DNA from: Otis tarda
Lineage: Eukaryota; Chordata; Aves; Otidiformes; Otididae
Direction: 5' to 3'
NCBI GenBank assembly: GCA_026413225.1
Contig: CM048572.1
Coordinates: 9,052,001 to 9,116,000 of the forward strand
Length of the DNA: 64,000 nt
This document shows, piece by piece, positions 48,291-60,933 of the stretch (the first letter of the stretch is position 1; each line of letters opens with the position of its first letter). The notes below the pieces were generated by a model that was not told the DNA's origin, made no database searches, and worked only from the letters and a program-made list of their open reading frames with translations. A program made the position numbers and the translations under genes.

Positions 48291-51200
48291 TTAGCTGTCC
48301 CTGCAGAAGGAAATGGAAACTAAAAGGACTTTTAGTTGACTTAATTAATGCCTGTAACACTAGGCAATTGACATCAGCACCTTGTCTGTCACTCACTGTA
48401 GGAGGGGAGAGATGTGTTAAAAATAACAGCCTATTTCCGCTTCTCCAGCCCCTGCTCTGCTGCAAACCAGAAAAAGCTAAGGCCAAGTCAGTGAGTGACA
48501 TCTTAAGGCTACTAACAGAACTGGCTGGGTAGTTTATTGGATGCATTTTGTGTTCTACAACAGAAGAACCAGTATATTTCTGTGTCTCAGAGTACTTACA
48601 GTCAGAAACACCCAGGCATCGCTTGGTTAACATGCTGGTTACCCAGGGACTGATGGTGAAATACGCAGCTCACAAGAAGTTCCACTTACTTTAAAATAAA
48701 AAAAAAAAAAAAAAAAGAAGAACAAATTAATGGTCTTTCTACTTTTAAAACTAAAAACAAGTGCCTCTAACCTAAGCAAGTATGGATGAAAGAAGGGAGT
48801 TTCTGCCACATCTCTTGTCTGTACAGGGAATATTTGCAAAGCCCAATTTCAGCCTCACGGGTTTAACTTCACCGCATATCAGTACGAAGAGAGAAGCTCT
48901 TCCAATGGGTGAGTCAAAGCTGACACCGTTCTGACTCAGCCCTGGAGAAAACTTTTCCTCCAGTGATAGGGAGCAGGCAGGGAGTCATTAGCCTCATTAG
49001 GTGATGGCCAGCCTTTGTCACTATCCCCATCGGTCTAGATTGCAAAGTTATAAATGGAGTTTTAAAACAAAAATGTTTTGAAATGATTAGTTCTTTTACC
49101 TTCTATTTGTACGCCACTAAAAGAGTAGTAGGTGCTTTACAAATAGAACAGGGCCACTTTTGTCACCCTAAAGCGATAATTCTGCAAACTTCCCATCCGC
49201 ATGAGGACTCACTGATATCAGCCGCAACTAATATTTGGCAGGACATTCCCTCCCGGAGCCGCCCCGGCTCACAGCTCAGGCAGTGAGCGGAAAGGCTCAC
49301 CGAGGTAGTTCTAGACATCGCTGCTCCCAGATGCCTCTTGCTCTCTCTTGGATGCCACCGTTTCCAGAGTAGAAAACTTGCTCCCATCATCCTGCCTTGT
49401 AGCATGACACAATAAGTTTAACCACCAATAACAACATTATTTTCTTTAAGAAAATGGATTGGAGCAGCAGCAGGGCAGCCAAGTGCTCCATACAACTAAC
49501 TCCAGCCACAAGCATGGTACCTCTGCCTCAGGAGGTCACAAAAGCCATGCAGGGAACATCGTCATTATCTTACCTGGACATTTGCTCAGAGACTGCTGTG
49601 TGCAGCAAGGAAGAGCTGGGACTAGAAGATACACCCAAAATCATCATTGTCAGGGTGCTGGGAGCTGATACATGTAGAGAGGAGGAGGGTGCAGCTTCTC
49701 CAGCTGTGGCCTGTTGGTGGAAGCAGCTCACTGAAGGTGAGAAGCAGCTGGCTGCTCCTGCAGGCATTACTCAGCCTGGCCTTCAGCTGAGGATGGTGTG
49801 AAAAGAAAATAAAGTACTGCCTGCTCTGCAATTATCAATATAAAGTCACTGATCTAATTCCTATGGGAATAGTGATGACTGCAAAGAAGAGGTCTTCAAA
49901 AGTCACTGTTTATATGTAATGTATAACATAGCTACACCTCAGCAAAACAAGCAGTCAAACCTTTGGAGATTTCCAGCATTAAATTACTTCCTCCAGTCTC
50001 AGAGTACCATAATTTATGTGCGATACAGCCGAGAGAATTCAAAGAGTGAGCTGTCCTGGGGGATGTTTCATTTCACAGCCCGTGAATTTGCGCGCAGGCA
50101 GAACAAGCTGGTTAAAGAAAGAGGCTCCGCTCGCTGAACAAACTGGGCTCGACACCTGCTGTCTGAGGGCAGCTCCACTTGCATTGAGTGCAATGAAACT
50201 TTATTCACTGTTTTGTATACAGTACTGTCTTAAAACCATCCTTTTAAAAGCTTGACTGATCTTTGCAAGCATTTGTGATGTTGCTTGCTTTATGTGCTGC
50301 TATTTAAGGAGTTTAGGTGAGATGGGCTGTCTGAACGGCTGTGTCCTAGCTACAGCCTCACACAAAAACATGTATGATACATTTGAGTAGCTCATCCATG
50401 AAAAATATAAGTCTTAATGCCTCTCAGTGAGACATACCTTTACCTTCTGTGACATAGGTGTGATTTTGGGAGCAAGAGTTCATAGGCTCTATGATCACTG
50501 ACACCTAGCCACGCAGTTACGAGGGTATGCACTAAATCGCTGAGTACAGGAGAATATCAGACTTCCTATGTAACTATGAGTAAACTTGTTCTTTACTAGA
50601 GGTTTTATTCATTATTTGATTGATAAACTCCTACGAGAACTTCCTGCACCAGGCAGGCTGGTGACTTGGCAGGGCAGTCTAGGCTTCTCTACTGGCACCA
50701 CAAATGGGCATCCCCAGGAGATGCGCGTGTGCAGACCGTATTAGCATTTTTGTGGTCGATACATGAAGTTTCTGATTTAAATAACTGAGATGGTTACTTT
50801 TCGCAATTTACCAAACAAGCAACATACCCCAGCATCTGATCACTTTAAGCCATGCCTAGATTTTGTCAATCAAGCCTGTTGGGACCTCTGGCACACAAAT
50901 GACACATCACAGTGTTAGCAGAACTATTGACACACATTTTTAATACATAACTACTGTTGTTATATATAATCAGAGCTGATAGAGTTCAGCATAAAAGGGT
51001 ATTTTAAAGTGCCAATAAAAGCACTTAGCTTTTACAACACACTGCGTTTACTCCATTCCCCCCCCTTCCTCCAAAAAAGCTTTTCTTTTGAACTGAGCAA
51101 TTTATATATTGGGTCAGTGTTATAAAGTAGGTATTTATAGCAGATTTCAATGGAGTGGAAGCTGGAATAAAGGCAACTTGCTTTTAAATGCAGCATGGAG

Positions 51201-51964
51201 GCAACTTTGCATTGATAAGATTATCAACTGTTTGTACATAGGAGATGATGTGGTTACTGAGGGGCCTCACATTCCGTTTCTGTAACTGTAACCCAAATTA
51301 TTTGCTTTTCTAACAAATCTTTTATACTTCAATTTTTCTTAAACTCATTCAATGTCAACTGAGCAACTTGTTCAATGATTAGGAGATGAACTAAAGAATT
51401 TAGCTGATAGCACTGCACTGCCTTCTTAATTTGATCCTTTTCTTTCCAAAACCCACAATAAATGCATCACCAGGCTAAGCTGTATTATCGCCATAAGATG
51501 ATCACATATGCAGACAGTTGGCCATAACTTGTGCTTCGCAACGCCTCAGGGTTGCATTTATCTTGGAAATCAGTTTGGTATTGATGGCATAACTCATCAG
51601 CGATGCTAACCAGCCCGTACTGCCAAACTGCTCTCAATTACCATAGCGATACCTTCTTCCTTCAGACAAGCGAGCTCAAAGAAGCAGGACAGGGGTCACA
51701 TAAAATTAGTAAAATTTTTACCAATCATGAATACAGAAAATTATATACAATGTTTAAACAGAGCATCTTTAAAATTAAAATGAATAGGGATCAAGTTTTT
51801 GGGAAGTCTCCTTCAAAGAAACTGTGCATTGTAATTGTTTCCCACTAATAACAATGCAGAAGGAAAGAGAGGAAAATTCTTGAGTTTATGGTACAGTCTA
51901 TGTCTAAATATGAATTAAAATAATTATAGTCTTTGTGATTTAAAGAAATTAACATCTTTATAAC

Positions 51965-52034
51965 ATGGATAGATACAAACCAGAAAACCTTTGGATGAAC
52001 TGGATTTTCTATAAGAATTCATACTGCTTTAATG
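51965..52034 (+). other. Possible first-exon-like ORF with a strong donor
   Basis: ATG at 51965 opens 23 codons (MDRYKPENLWMNWIFYKNSY and then CFN) ending at G|GTGAGTAAG (GT at 52035). The donor is near consensus. There is no clear promoter, and I found no matching downstream exon. Weak evidence; chance is likely. Confidence 0.1.
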
Positions 52035-53295
52035 GTGAGTAAGTTTGTTTATCTTGGTTTGGTTTTTAATACTTGCTGTTAGTTATCATAGTAAATAGAA
52101 GAATTGTATACAGGGTCTAGTTTTCCTCCAAATACAAAGTAGTTCTATTTAACAAATGCAAAAATTGAATGCATACAATGGAATGTGCAGATGCACGGCA
52201 AATAATAGAAATTTGCACATGCAAATACACCCATTATGCATGCATGTGTCAGCAGCTTGTGAAATCAATATTTGAAAACCTAACCCAGCATGTCAAAAAA
52301 GATAAAAGAACAAGAAAAACAAACTTATTTTTCTGTTTTCCCTTGTATTACTGCTAATTTCTGTATGAATCATACACCCAAGCATATTTTAACTAGGGAT
52401 TTAACAGAAAGCCTGGTGAAGTCCATGGAAAGATTCCTGCGAAGTTCAGTGGCCACATGAATAATATATTCAGAGCTTAATACAGACAGAACTTTGCATT
52501 TCTGCACACGGATCCTTTATAGATCATACCTTTTCATATAAACTGGATTGATAGTTGGATTTATTATTAAAGACTTATCTACATGGGGAGGAAAGGAGGA
52601 TTAATTCAAAGTTAAACACGTTGCTGCAACTGCTGTGTTCAGTAACTCTGCACAGAGCCAGCTGGGTTTTGTCCCCAGGTCACCATCTCCGCACGGCGGG
52701 GTTCCCCTCAAAACAACGCACCTAGCCCCTGTGCCAGGAGTCCCCTGCTCCTTGCTGCTGCCAGCCCCTGCCCGGCTGCTGGCTGCTCCTACGGCATCAG
52801 GGACGTTTACCCCTGCGGTGACTGGAGGGGGCCAGGCTCAAAAAAAATCCCGCAGTTTGATTTCTCTCATGGCATAAGCATTTTCATTTTGGGCCTTTTC
52901 AATGCTGTAGCCGGTTAGGTGAGGTTTCTGGATCTGCTGGCTGCTTGGCTTTGTACATCCTGAGCAAATAAAAAATCACTCTATGATTTCTATTCTAAAT
53001 AAAAAACGGGGAGGTGAATTCAGCAGGGGAAGGAGGTATGGTTATATCTGTTCTTGTTAAACAAGTTTTGTGTATTTTTCTTGAATTTCTATTGGAAAGA
53101 TGATATGATTACTGGGGAGGGGAGCATCGCTGTTAATTCATGGTCCTGCCCTGTAGGACTGAAGGACGGATAAAAGGCAAGTGGGCTTTTGCCTGGGCTT
53201 GATACCATTTCACTGTGGTCAATGTGCTAGTAGTCAGCGCTCCTAAGGGAGCTTGTGATTTACTGCAGAGGATTTATAGAGCTGTAGAAGTTTGG

Positions 53296-53312
53296 AAAAA
53301 AAAAAAAAAAAA
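53296..53312. repeat. A17 homopolymer
   Basis: A mononucleotide run followed by AAGAAGACGA. No recognisable element lies beside it. Confidence 0.85.
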
Positions 53313-55725
53313 GAAGACGACAAAAGACAAAGATAGGCTTAGATGACCTTTACTCTGTTACATAGGAATATTGTGCCATCGGAGTGGAATTTAAACCTAA
53401 TTTAAACAAAATCATTCTCTTCCTGTAAAGGACTTGCTATTGAGAGAGAAGTGCAAGGTCTGCCCCTCTCACCTTCCCTATCTGAAATATTTTGGCTTCA
53501 GCTTACTGGCCAGAGGCTGACAGGTGCTGCCAAGCACGGCTGACCAGCTCCATGGTTAGGTTGGAGACACCAGTAAGGTTCAGTTCCTACCAGGCTGCTG
53601 GTTGCATTGCTACACACGGATGAGCTGTGCCAAGTGTTATTATGGCGACTGTAGTACAAACCATCTCCAGTCCACAGAACTTACATAGATGATTTCAGAA
53701 ACTGATACGAAAAAGCGAGTAGAGGACAAGGGGTGGTTTTTGCAGAGTGTGCCAGTCCCTTGCGGTGGCTCTTGCTCAGGATAAACACCTTTTCTATTGT
53801 CTTCATCACCAAGTATCTCTAATTCTTTACCTTCCTATTTTCCCTTGAGATAGAGAGACTTTCATTCCTTGATCTCCCATTTCTCAATGGCTTCTATGCT
53901 GAGCATGTTCCCTTTTTGTTCCTTATTTTTCCTTCCTTTGAAAATGCTGGACAGTGGCTAACTGGTATTCTTGAGTGCTTGGACACTTAAGGACTGCGTA
54001 GAGGAAAATGAGCAGTGTCTGTGGCTCAGTTTCCATGGCAACAAAGATTGAAAATGAGAAAAAGGCATCTACTCCTAGTTGTTGAGATGTTTTTGGAGAT
54101 GAGGAGTTCCTTGTCTTCCTTTTCTCCCATGGGCTGTGGAAGCACTGGATTGGGAGCACTCATTGACACTTAGCAGTGGTCAGCAGCTTGGTCTGAGATT
54201 ACAGTTTGAGATTGCAGTTCCTCTGCAACACATTTTTGCATGAGACAGGGAGGTAGCACTACTCCTCTGACCGCAGTTTCAGAGCAGGCAGCGAGGCTGG
54301 CTAACAGGGCCAGAGTTGCGGTTGCCTTTGTAACCCTGCAAGAAGTTCTGGTGGTCAAGGACGCTGACTCACAATGAAACAGCTCACAACCACACTTAAC
54401 CATTGCTACGTAAGGAGTCCTGGAGCACATCAGAAACTAATCAAGATGGTAATGAAGTAAGAAACTCAAGTTACTTTTGGACAACATTTTATTTCAGCAG
54501 CTTTCTGTTGTGAAGAGCCTTTCCCCAGGGTTCCTGCCGATAGAATGGCACTAACCGCTTGCTCTTTCCTCAGCGAGTGCTTTTCTCTCTCAGTGTGGTG
54601 TGGTTGGCATGTGGATATGTCATGGCCAGTGACTGGGAGAGTCCTGAGCAGTTCAGCCAAGGAAGTCAACAAAGATGCTAACTGTGATCTGACAGGAACA
54701 TGTAAGGAAAGGATAAGGCTCAGGGAAAGGGTGAAAGAGGCAAAATGGCAATGGCAAAACGTGCGGGCTACCTCTGCAGGGTGCTCCAGGCTGCTCCAAT
54801 TCAGTCATTCTACAGCAAAGATGACAAGAACACCATTGCTGAAGGGGCCCTCAACTACACAGTCCTCAATGTCTTCTTGTTGCCTCATCTGTTTCCAAGA
54901 CGAACAGCAGGTCGCAGCCTATGCCCCCCTCACCATGCCAAAATCCCAGCCAGCTCATGACAGGGATGGGGCAGCTGGCATGTTGGCAGGAAACCAGACT
55001 TCCGCCATCTTTGTTAGCTTTATCTCTATGCCACTTTGGTGATTCCTACAAGGCCTTGAAAACCCAGACCCCACCTTCACCCATTCAAAGAGACCCAGGG
55101 CCAGGGCAGCTCCTGTTCGTGTGCCCAAAAAGGTAGAACCACCCTGGTCCCAGCGGGAGCCGCGGCACCGCTCCCACATTGCAGGAAATCGATGGCCAAC
55201 CAACGCGTCTTCTCACACCAATGCCACCTGGCCTGCAATGAGGTTTTAGTTGCAAATGTGAACTTGGTTTTCCAGAGAACTTCTCTGCTGTAGATTCATC
55301 AAAAAAACCCTGGCTTTACCCCCGTGCCTTCGGTACTTTGAACTTTACTCCTGAATCCAAATGAAGCACAAGTGGGAGCCATTGACACTGTACTGAACTT
55401 TTAAGGCTGACACGCTATTTAGCAACTCACCATCCACTCTAAAGAGCTTTGTCAAACTGTAACCATTTTAATTTCACCACAGTTGCCCCTGAAGGAGCTG
55501 GTGAAAGTTATACCAGCTGTACATTTATTTTACTCTTTTTACCTCCCTTTTTTTCTGATCATCAGTCTGTCAAGGCTATCAAGATTTACATTTAAATGTA
55601 AAACTGGACTGTCCACCAAATAGCCTTTGAAGCTATTAGCTGTGAAAGATAATCAATTGGGAATGGGCCCCTGCAGAGCACTTTTCAAGCAGAGTCATCA
55701 CCAAAAAGCAATTTTGCTGGCAGGC

Positions 55726-55743
55726 TTTTTTTTTTTTTTTTTT
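55726..55743. repeat. T18 homopolymer
   Basis: A mononucleotide T run followed by an AAAGAAAAAAAATG string, with no adjacent retroposon body recognised. Confidence 0.85.
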
Positions 55744-57071
55744 AAAGAAAAAAAATGTGAACATCCCTATCCAATTAAAGTTATGTCAATGGCCGATCTA
55801 CATGATTTCACAACAAAAGCGAAATTTAACATTGTTTAGGCAAATTGATTCACATGATAAATTCTGAACTTTTTAGGAGAGACTAAGAAGCAAGGATTGG
55901 CAACTTTTTCGTAACCCCCTCAGCAACTGTATGTGCCTACAGAAACAGAATGATGCAATATGCCCAGAGATGAGGAAAAGTGCTACTACTAGTTAAGATA
56001 GTAAGCATTACATCAACCTTTTAAAAATTTAAAAACAGGGTACATTTTTATAGACTCTTTAGCTTTACAACTTTAACATGGTGTCTTACATTGTTGGTTT
56101 TTTTTAAACTATGTCACTATTTATAGTCCCTTTCCTTTATTAGAATAAAAAAGCGGATTTCACAAAGAACTTTAATCTATTAATTATGACTGCTATGCAT
56201 TATGCAGTTTAGCTTTATGCATTCCCGTTCTTTCAAATTTTCCTTCAGGCCATCACGAGATGTGACTATCTCCAGTATCTATCTAGGTATTTGCATCTTG
56301 CTCATCACTGAGGTATCCAAGTTATTCTCATCCTCACAATTTACTTGTGAGGTGCACGTCACCTTCTCCAGGTGGGGAATTCAGCAGCACTACTCCAGTG
56401 AAAATACATATTACTAATATAATTAAACATGGCCAGCAAGAAAAAATGATAAAAAATTGTCTAAAGACCTCTGACCAACAGGGATATGCAGCCTAAGTCT
56501 GCCACGTAGGACCAGCCTTTATTTTCAAATGCTGCCTGCACAGATAGCACGAAGATTTAGACAGCTCTCCTTCATTTTGAAAGATACAAATGGGAAACTC
56601 AAGCTGTAAACGTTGGAGGTTTCTCCAAGTTTTGTTTTAGGAGTCTCTCACTTCAGGTTTGATAAATTGAAAGATGTTCATAGCATAACATGTTCTTTCA
56701 TCCTGGAGCTCAAGAGGGCATAAATGCATCCTTGTATCCTTAATGAAACTAAATGACAAACCACAAAAATCCCCCGAACCTCTACATGTCCTCAGATTAT
56801 TATTTCCCAGATAATGTTCAACTGTTACCTACAAAATTCAGCCACTCTTATCACTAACCAAGAGAGCTTCAGACATTAAAAGCAAGTCTACATGAGATCT
56901 GAAAACAGGAACCCAGAGCAATCCCCATGGCACCCTGCTAATCTTGAATCTGTAGCAACATGTAATTCCTGTGTCTTATAGAATCATAGAATCATAGAAT
57001 GGTTAGGGTTGGAAGGGACCTTCAAAGGTCATCTAGTCCAACCCCCCTGCAAGAAGCAGGGACATCCCTGA

Positions 57072-57296
57072 CTAGATCAGGTTGCTCAGAGCCTCATCCA
57101 GCCTGGCCTTGAATGTTTCCAGGGATGGGGCTTCCACCACCTCTCTGGGCAACCTGTTCCAGTGCTCTACAACTCTCATTGTAAAAAATTTTTTTCTAAT
57201 ATCTAATCTAAACCCATTACCCCCTTCTAATTTAAACCCATTACCCCTTGTCCTATCACAAGAGGCCCTACTGAACAGCCTCTCCCCATAGGGCAA
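57072..57296 (-). pseudogene. CR1 ORF2 carboxyl-terminal remnant
   Basis: This is an open minus-strand frame of 74 codons ending in TAG at 57072-57074. It contains the signature CR1 C-terminal motif with [20 protein letters not shown] and then FKARLDEAL, which lies downstream of the reverse transcriptase domain. The polymerase itself and the endonuclease are absent because of 5' truncation, so the copy is inactive. The intact frame suggests a fairly young insertion. A 23-24 bp near-tandem repeat inside it (57203-57249) gives a slightly lengthened [13 protein letters not shown] stretch. Confidence 0.93.
57203..57249. repeat. 23-24 bp near-tandem repeat inside the CR1 copy
   Basis: CTAATCTAAACCCATTACCC and CTAATTTAAACCCATTACCC begin two adjacent units (57203-57226 and 57227-57249). 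They differ at one position and by one C in length. Either a slippage duplication in this copy or a feature of its source subfamily. Confidence 0.8.
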
Positions 57297-57322
57297 AACC
57301 CAACTCCTGAAGCTTATAGAAT

Positions 57323-60300
57323 AAATTATCTGGTATCATAGATCACAGAATTCAGTGGCATTACAGCAGCAGATCCTGAACATACATGTTATCTGTTACT
57401 CTAATGGTATATAGCATTAAAAATACCCAACTGTGCTTTGTCATGGACTTTTCCACTTCCCTACAACATCGTGAAGTCTCTAAAAGATGAAAGACAGCCA
57501 TGTAACCAAATACTGTATGTTTTATGAGTCCTTCTCCGTGTCTAGCAACTGGACTAAAGACAAAGGCAGAACTGGATACCTGAGAGAGAAAAGAAAGCTT
57601 TTCCTGCCACAGACTCTTAATTCACAATGATACCTGAGACATTATTTCCTCAGGTCACTATAGAAACCTTTATCACCTTATGAAAGGTCACTGGGATAAG
57701 TGACAGGAGACATCAGTTTCTCTTAACAATATTGGTTTCTCTTCTTAAAATTTAAATAACAAGGCTAAAGATTTTCCAACTAGAGATGTAAAAGGCCATT
57801 AGAGTATCCAGTCAATATTCCTGAAATTATAGGATAGAAGCCTTTCCATTGAGGACACAGTAAATATTTTTACAGACACCAGAGCATTGCATTGCAAAAT
57901 GGATGACTGACTACATTTTGATTGTAAACACAAATATATAAATACATAAATCAGAAATACAGAATAAGATAAATGTATCTAAAAAGGAAGCCTTTCCCCA
58001 GTTGTTTGTAATCTAGAGAAAAATGTCTTGGCATGCTTCTGACATTTTTAAAGCACAGTTTCAAACCCCACAACAGAAGGTACTTTCCAGTGCAGTCAGA
58101 TCATACTAGCAATAAATAGCTCTGCCAAAATTATTGAGAAATATTCTGATTATAATTTTTTAAGTGAAAAAAAAACATGCGTATTCATAAGAAGTTTCCT
58201 TTTGCCCCAGATCCCAAAGGAGCTAGCTTTGGGCCAAGTTCTGCTTGCTTTTAGGTCTCATCTTGCGTGAGGACTTGATCCCATTCACTCATCCAGGAGG
58301 GCTTCCCAGTGCATCTGCATATCCAGTCACACCCCCCACCCCCCCATTGCATGGGACAGATTGATGCCGGTTTTAAGCAGGAATCTGCCATTTTGATGCA
58401 AATGACAGTTAAAGTGTTTATTAAAACCCCATAAAAGATACTAGCAACACTGACAGAGGGCTTAATCCAGAGTGCTGCTGGTTTATTGTTCAAACTCAAC
58501 ACCGCGTCTTTCTGGGGACACGGAGCAGGAGCGCACGCAGATAACTGCTGTGCTGAAACACAATGAAAGGTGTTGAAGACAAATTTTTCTTTGGACTTTG
58601 GATTTTTTTCTGTTGCATGTTCCTACCTCACAAAAAAAAAAAAAAAAAAAAACAGAGAGAAAAGCACATTCTAGTAGGTCTTGCTGAGGACAAGCCTCTG
58701 CTCACATGATACTTGGGTCTGGTTTTAAAAAGCAGTGTAATGGAGTAACAACAACAAACTGAAAAGAGGTTGGGAAGGACGCAAGAGTAGGGGGTTCCTT
58801 TATTTGAAATGCATACATGCTATGCACCACTGCTTGCTCAGTGTTCTGGCTGACATTTTTGCTCTGTTTAACCTCATTTCTTTAAGCAGTCACAGAGATT
58901 CATGTTCACAGAAGAGGGAGGACTGTTACACACTGTAACTCGCAAATGGCACTCCACAAGCTAATTGTGTAAAAAATTACGAGCCTGTGCAGAGAGCAAA
59001 GCCTGCAATGAATGTGCTGAGGGAAGCTAACCGTGGAAAATTTAGTTTTACATTTTCCTCAGAGCCAGTTCAGTGCGATGCCGTGTAAACACCATCCATT
59101 TTGTCACAAGTGAGCAGAAGTGAGAAGCGCTCCCCAGCAGCAGCCCGGGCAGCCAGATTTGCTCGCTCTGTGCTGCACGCGCGCTGTGGGTCTCAGTGCT
59201 TACCAGCAAGGGCTTGGAGATCCCCAGGCAAGAACAAAATCCATCCAAATATTTTCTTCTGGAATGAGACAACTTGCTCCAGACCTCCGAGGCTACAGCA
59301 GAACTCTAGGAAGGCATAGATTTATTTACCGTGTGCTCGAAAGCAAGCACGCTCTACAAGAGACACTTGTTATGAATTACCGTGCTCTCTCAAGGGATAG
59401 TTCTGTTGATAACATGAAGAATGTATTAAATGAATATCAGATTAAAACAGTCTGCTTCTGCCTGCTCCAAAACACAAAGCCCATTACTGTCATACACAGA
59501 AATAAAGCCAGAATATTGTAACAGAAAATAGAAAAAAAATTGCCCCCATGTTAGCCTCGGTTATCTGCTTTTTTTTTTTCTTCCTTAGGGTGGAGGAAAG
59601 AAGTCTCTAGATTGTTCACTTCAACATAATGCAATCAGCTAAACAATGCTGAAGAAGCAGCACTGAGCTTTGTCTATTCATTCACACCATTTTGTTATCT
59701 TTCCTGTTTATCTAAGAGGCACACATAGGACCAGAGCGAAGGTTAGTCTTTACAATAAGACAAATCTACTGGTTTCCTATTTTAGAAGGTAAACAAGACT
59801 TTTTGTGAAACTGAAATGCAGATAAGAGCTGTGTAAGAGCTACGTGTGCCATTAGATTGAACATGAGATTCCTGGAGGCGGTGGTGCATCCCCTGGGTGC
59901 AGGTCTGTTGGCCAAGTGCAAACACAGATAAATTGCAATTCAAGCCATCAGCTCTGCCAAAATCTTTCATTTTTGTATCATTCTTGTAGTGCACTACAAT
60001 TCTGCAGCTGCAAACTGTGTACAGGTTAAAATTAATTAACAGGCAGTCAAAAATACTCAGTTGAACATCAATCGTGAGATTAAGTTCTGGCGATAGATCT
60101 GCTTCATGGGATTCTAACAGTAGCAAACTTGGGACTTTTAAAATATTTGTTGCTTTTTATCTTAAATGAAAGTAAGACTTTCATAAAGTAAGTACAACTT
60201 TTTTACAACTAAGCTTTCTGTTGTGTGGCATAAAAGTGGATTTTGAAATGTTTTGACCCAGGAAAGAGTTAACAGCAGGGAGCTGTTTAACAGGAAACAT

Positions 60301-60884
60301 CATCAAGCAGAACAGAACCCACTTAAAAATTTATCTGGTTCTCTAGCACCACCTATAGATGACACAAAATACCGCATGCTCATGAAATCCCGCACGCGGA
60401 GTTCATGAGTACTAACGAGTAGATGAAAGAAAATTAATGTTATTTTTAGTTGCCAAGTTGTAGCACATTTGCATTTACAAGTTTGCAGGCTTGGTACAAC
60501 TTTCTATACCCGAAAGCCTGCCTGCCTTTGACTAACTGCTGATACTGGTGAGTAACTACCTCCAAATCTTTACCTTAAAATAAGAGTACTACTCCTTTTG
60601 CAGTAACATACAGCCACCAGCTCTAAACCCAGAGCAGCCCATCTCCACAGCTCCTATCCCATGTCCCAGGCAGAAGTTTCTTGTCCGGCTGGAGCACTTG
60701 GAAAGCTCCATCACTGGGGACTCCTGACATGCAAGCTCCTCAGTCGGGATACTTAAACTCTCTATCCATGTGGCTTGTAGAAATTAAGACAGAATTGCCC
60801 TTGGGATCATCAGCATTCCTAAAAACAACCAGCAGGAAGTGCTGAGGAGACAGCATGTGAGTAAGCACATAGAGGCAGACTTAC
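57323..60884. other. No gene recognised
   Basis: This is AT-rich non-coding DNA. It contains an A21 run (58632-58652), a C-rich patch (58330-58347) and a modestly CpG-richer segment at 59120-59190 with open frames on both strands. Nothing resembles a known gene. Confidence 0.6.
58632..58652. repeat. A21 homopolymer
   Basis: Twenty-one consecutive A residues followed by CAGAGAGAAA. It is a mononucleotide tract without a recognisable element. Confidence 0.9.
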
Positions 60885-60933
60885 CTCTGACAAGCCCAAA
60901 TACGTGAGGGCTGATCCATTTAGATTCTTTCAT
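60885..60933 (-). other. Exon-like 49-bp segment with strong splice sites
   Basis: The minus-strand acceptor has the tract TTTTCCTTTATTTTAAG (AG at 60934-60935) and the donor is CAGAG|GTAAGT (GT at 60883-60884), a full consensus. Only one frame is open. It reads MKESKWISPHVFGLVR and leaves at phase 1. It cannot join directly in phase to the 42147-42222 segment (which enters at phase 2), so at least one more exon would be needed between them. Unidentified; it could be a non-coding RNA exon or chance. Confidence 0.22.

Larger units (their letters stand above)
48291..56974. other. No gene recognised
   Basis: This is non-coding sequence with homopolymers at 48698-48716 (A), 53296-53312 (A) and 55726-55743 (T). 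GC-richer patches lie at 52660-52860 and 54760-55190. The longest open frame of the window (54545-55042, plus, 165 codons) is here but has no recognisable composition or domain. Confidence 0.6.
56975..57322 (-). mobile_element. CR1 non-LTR retrotransposon, 5'-truncated 3' end
   Basis: Read on the minus strand, the element runs from about 57312 (5' truncation) to about 56979 (3' end). It contains the last part of ORF2, a short 3' UTR of roughly 90 bp ending in the conserved block around GGTTAGGGTTGGAAGGGACC (plus-strand reading), and the terminal short repeats (plus strand TAGAATCA units) that replace a poly-A tail in CR1. Amniote CR1 of this kind is characteristic of birds. A 10-bp direct repeat CTTATAGAAT lies at both ends (56975-56984 and 57313-57322), although CR1 usually lacks clear target-site duplications. 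It is the only well-preserved transposable element in the window. Confidence 0.96.

Noticed and set aside
48149-48633. Overlapping long open frames on both strands across the CpG-rich patch
   Set aside because: CpG-rich sequence lacks stop codons on both strands. Neither product resembles a protein family and no splice signals frame them.
54545-55042. Longest open frame in the window (165 codons, plus strand)
   Set aside because: It has no recognisable domain, shows mixed composition and a GC-richer background that lowers stop frequency, and overlaps open frames in other phases. Treated as chance.
57082-57291. Plus-strand open frame overlapping the CR1 element
   Set aside because: It is the antisense shadow of the CR1 ORF2 tail.
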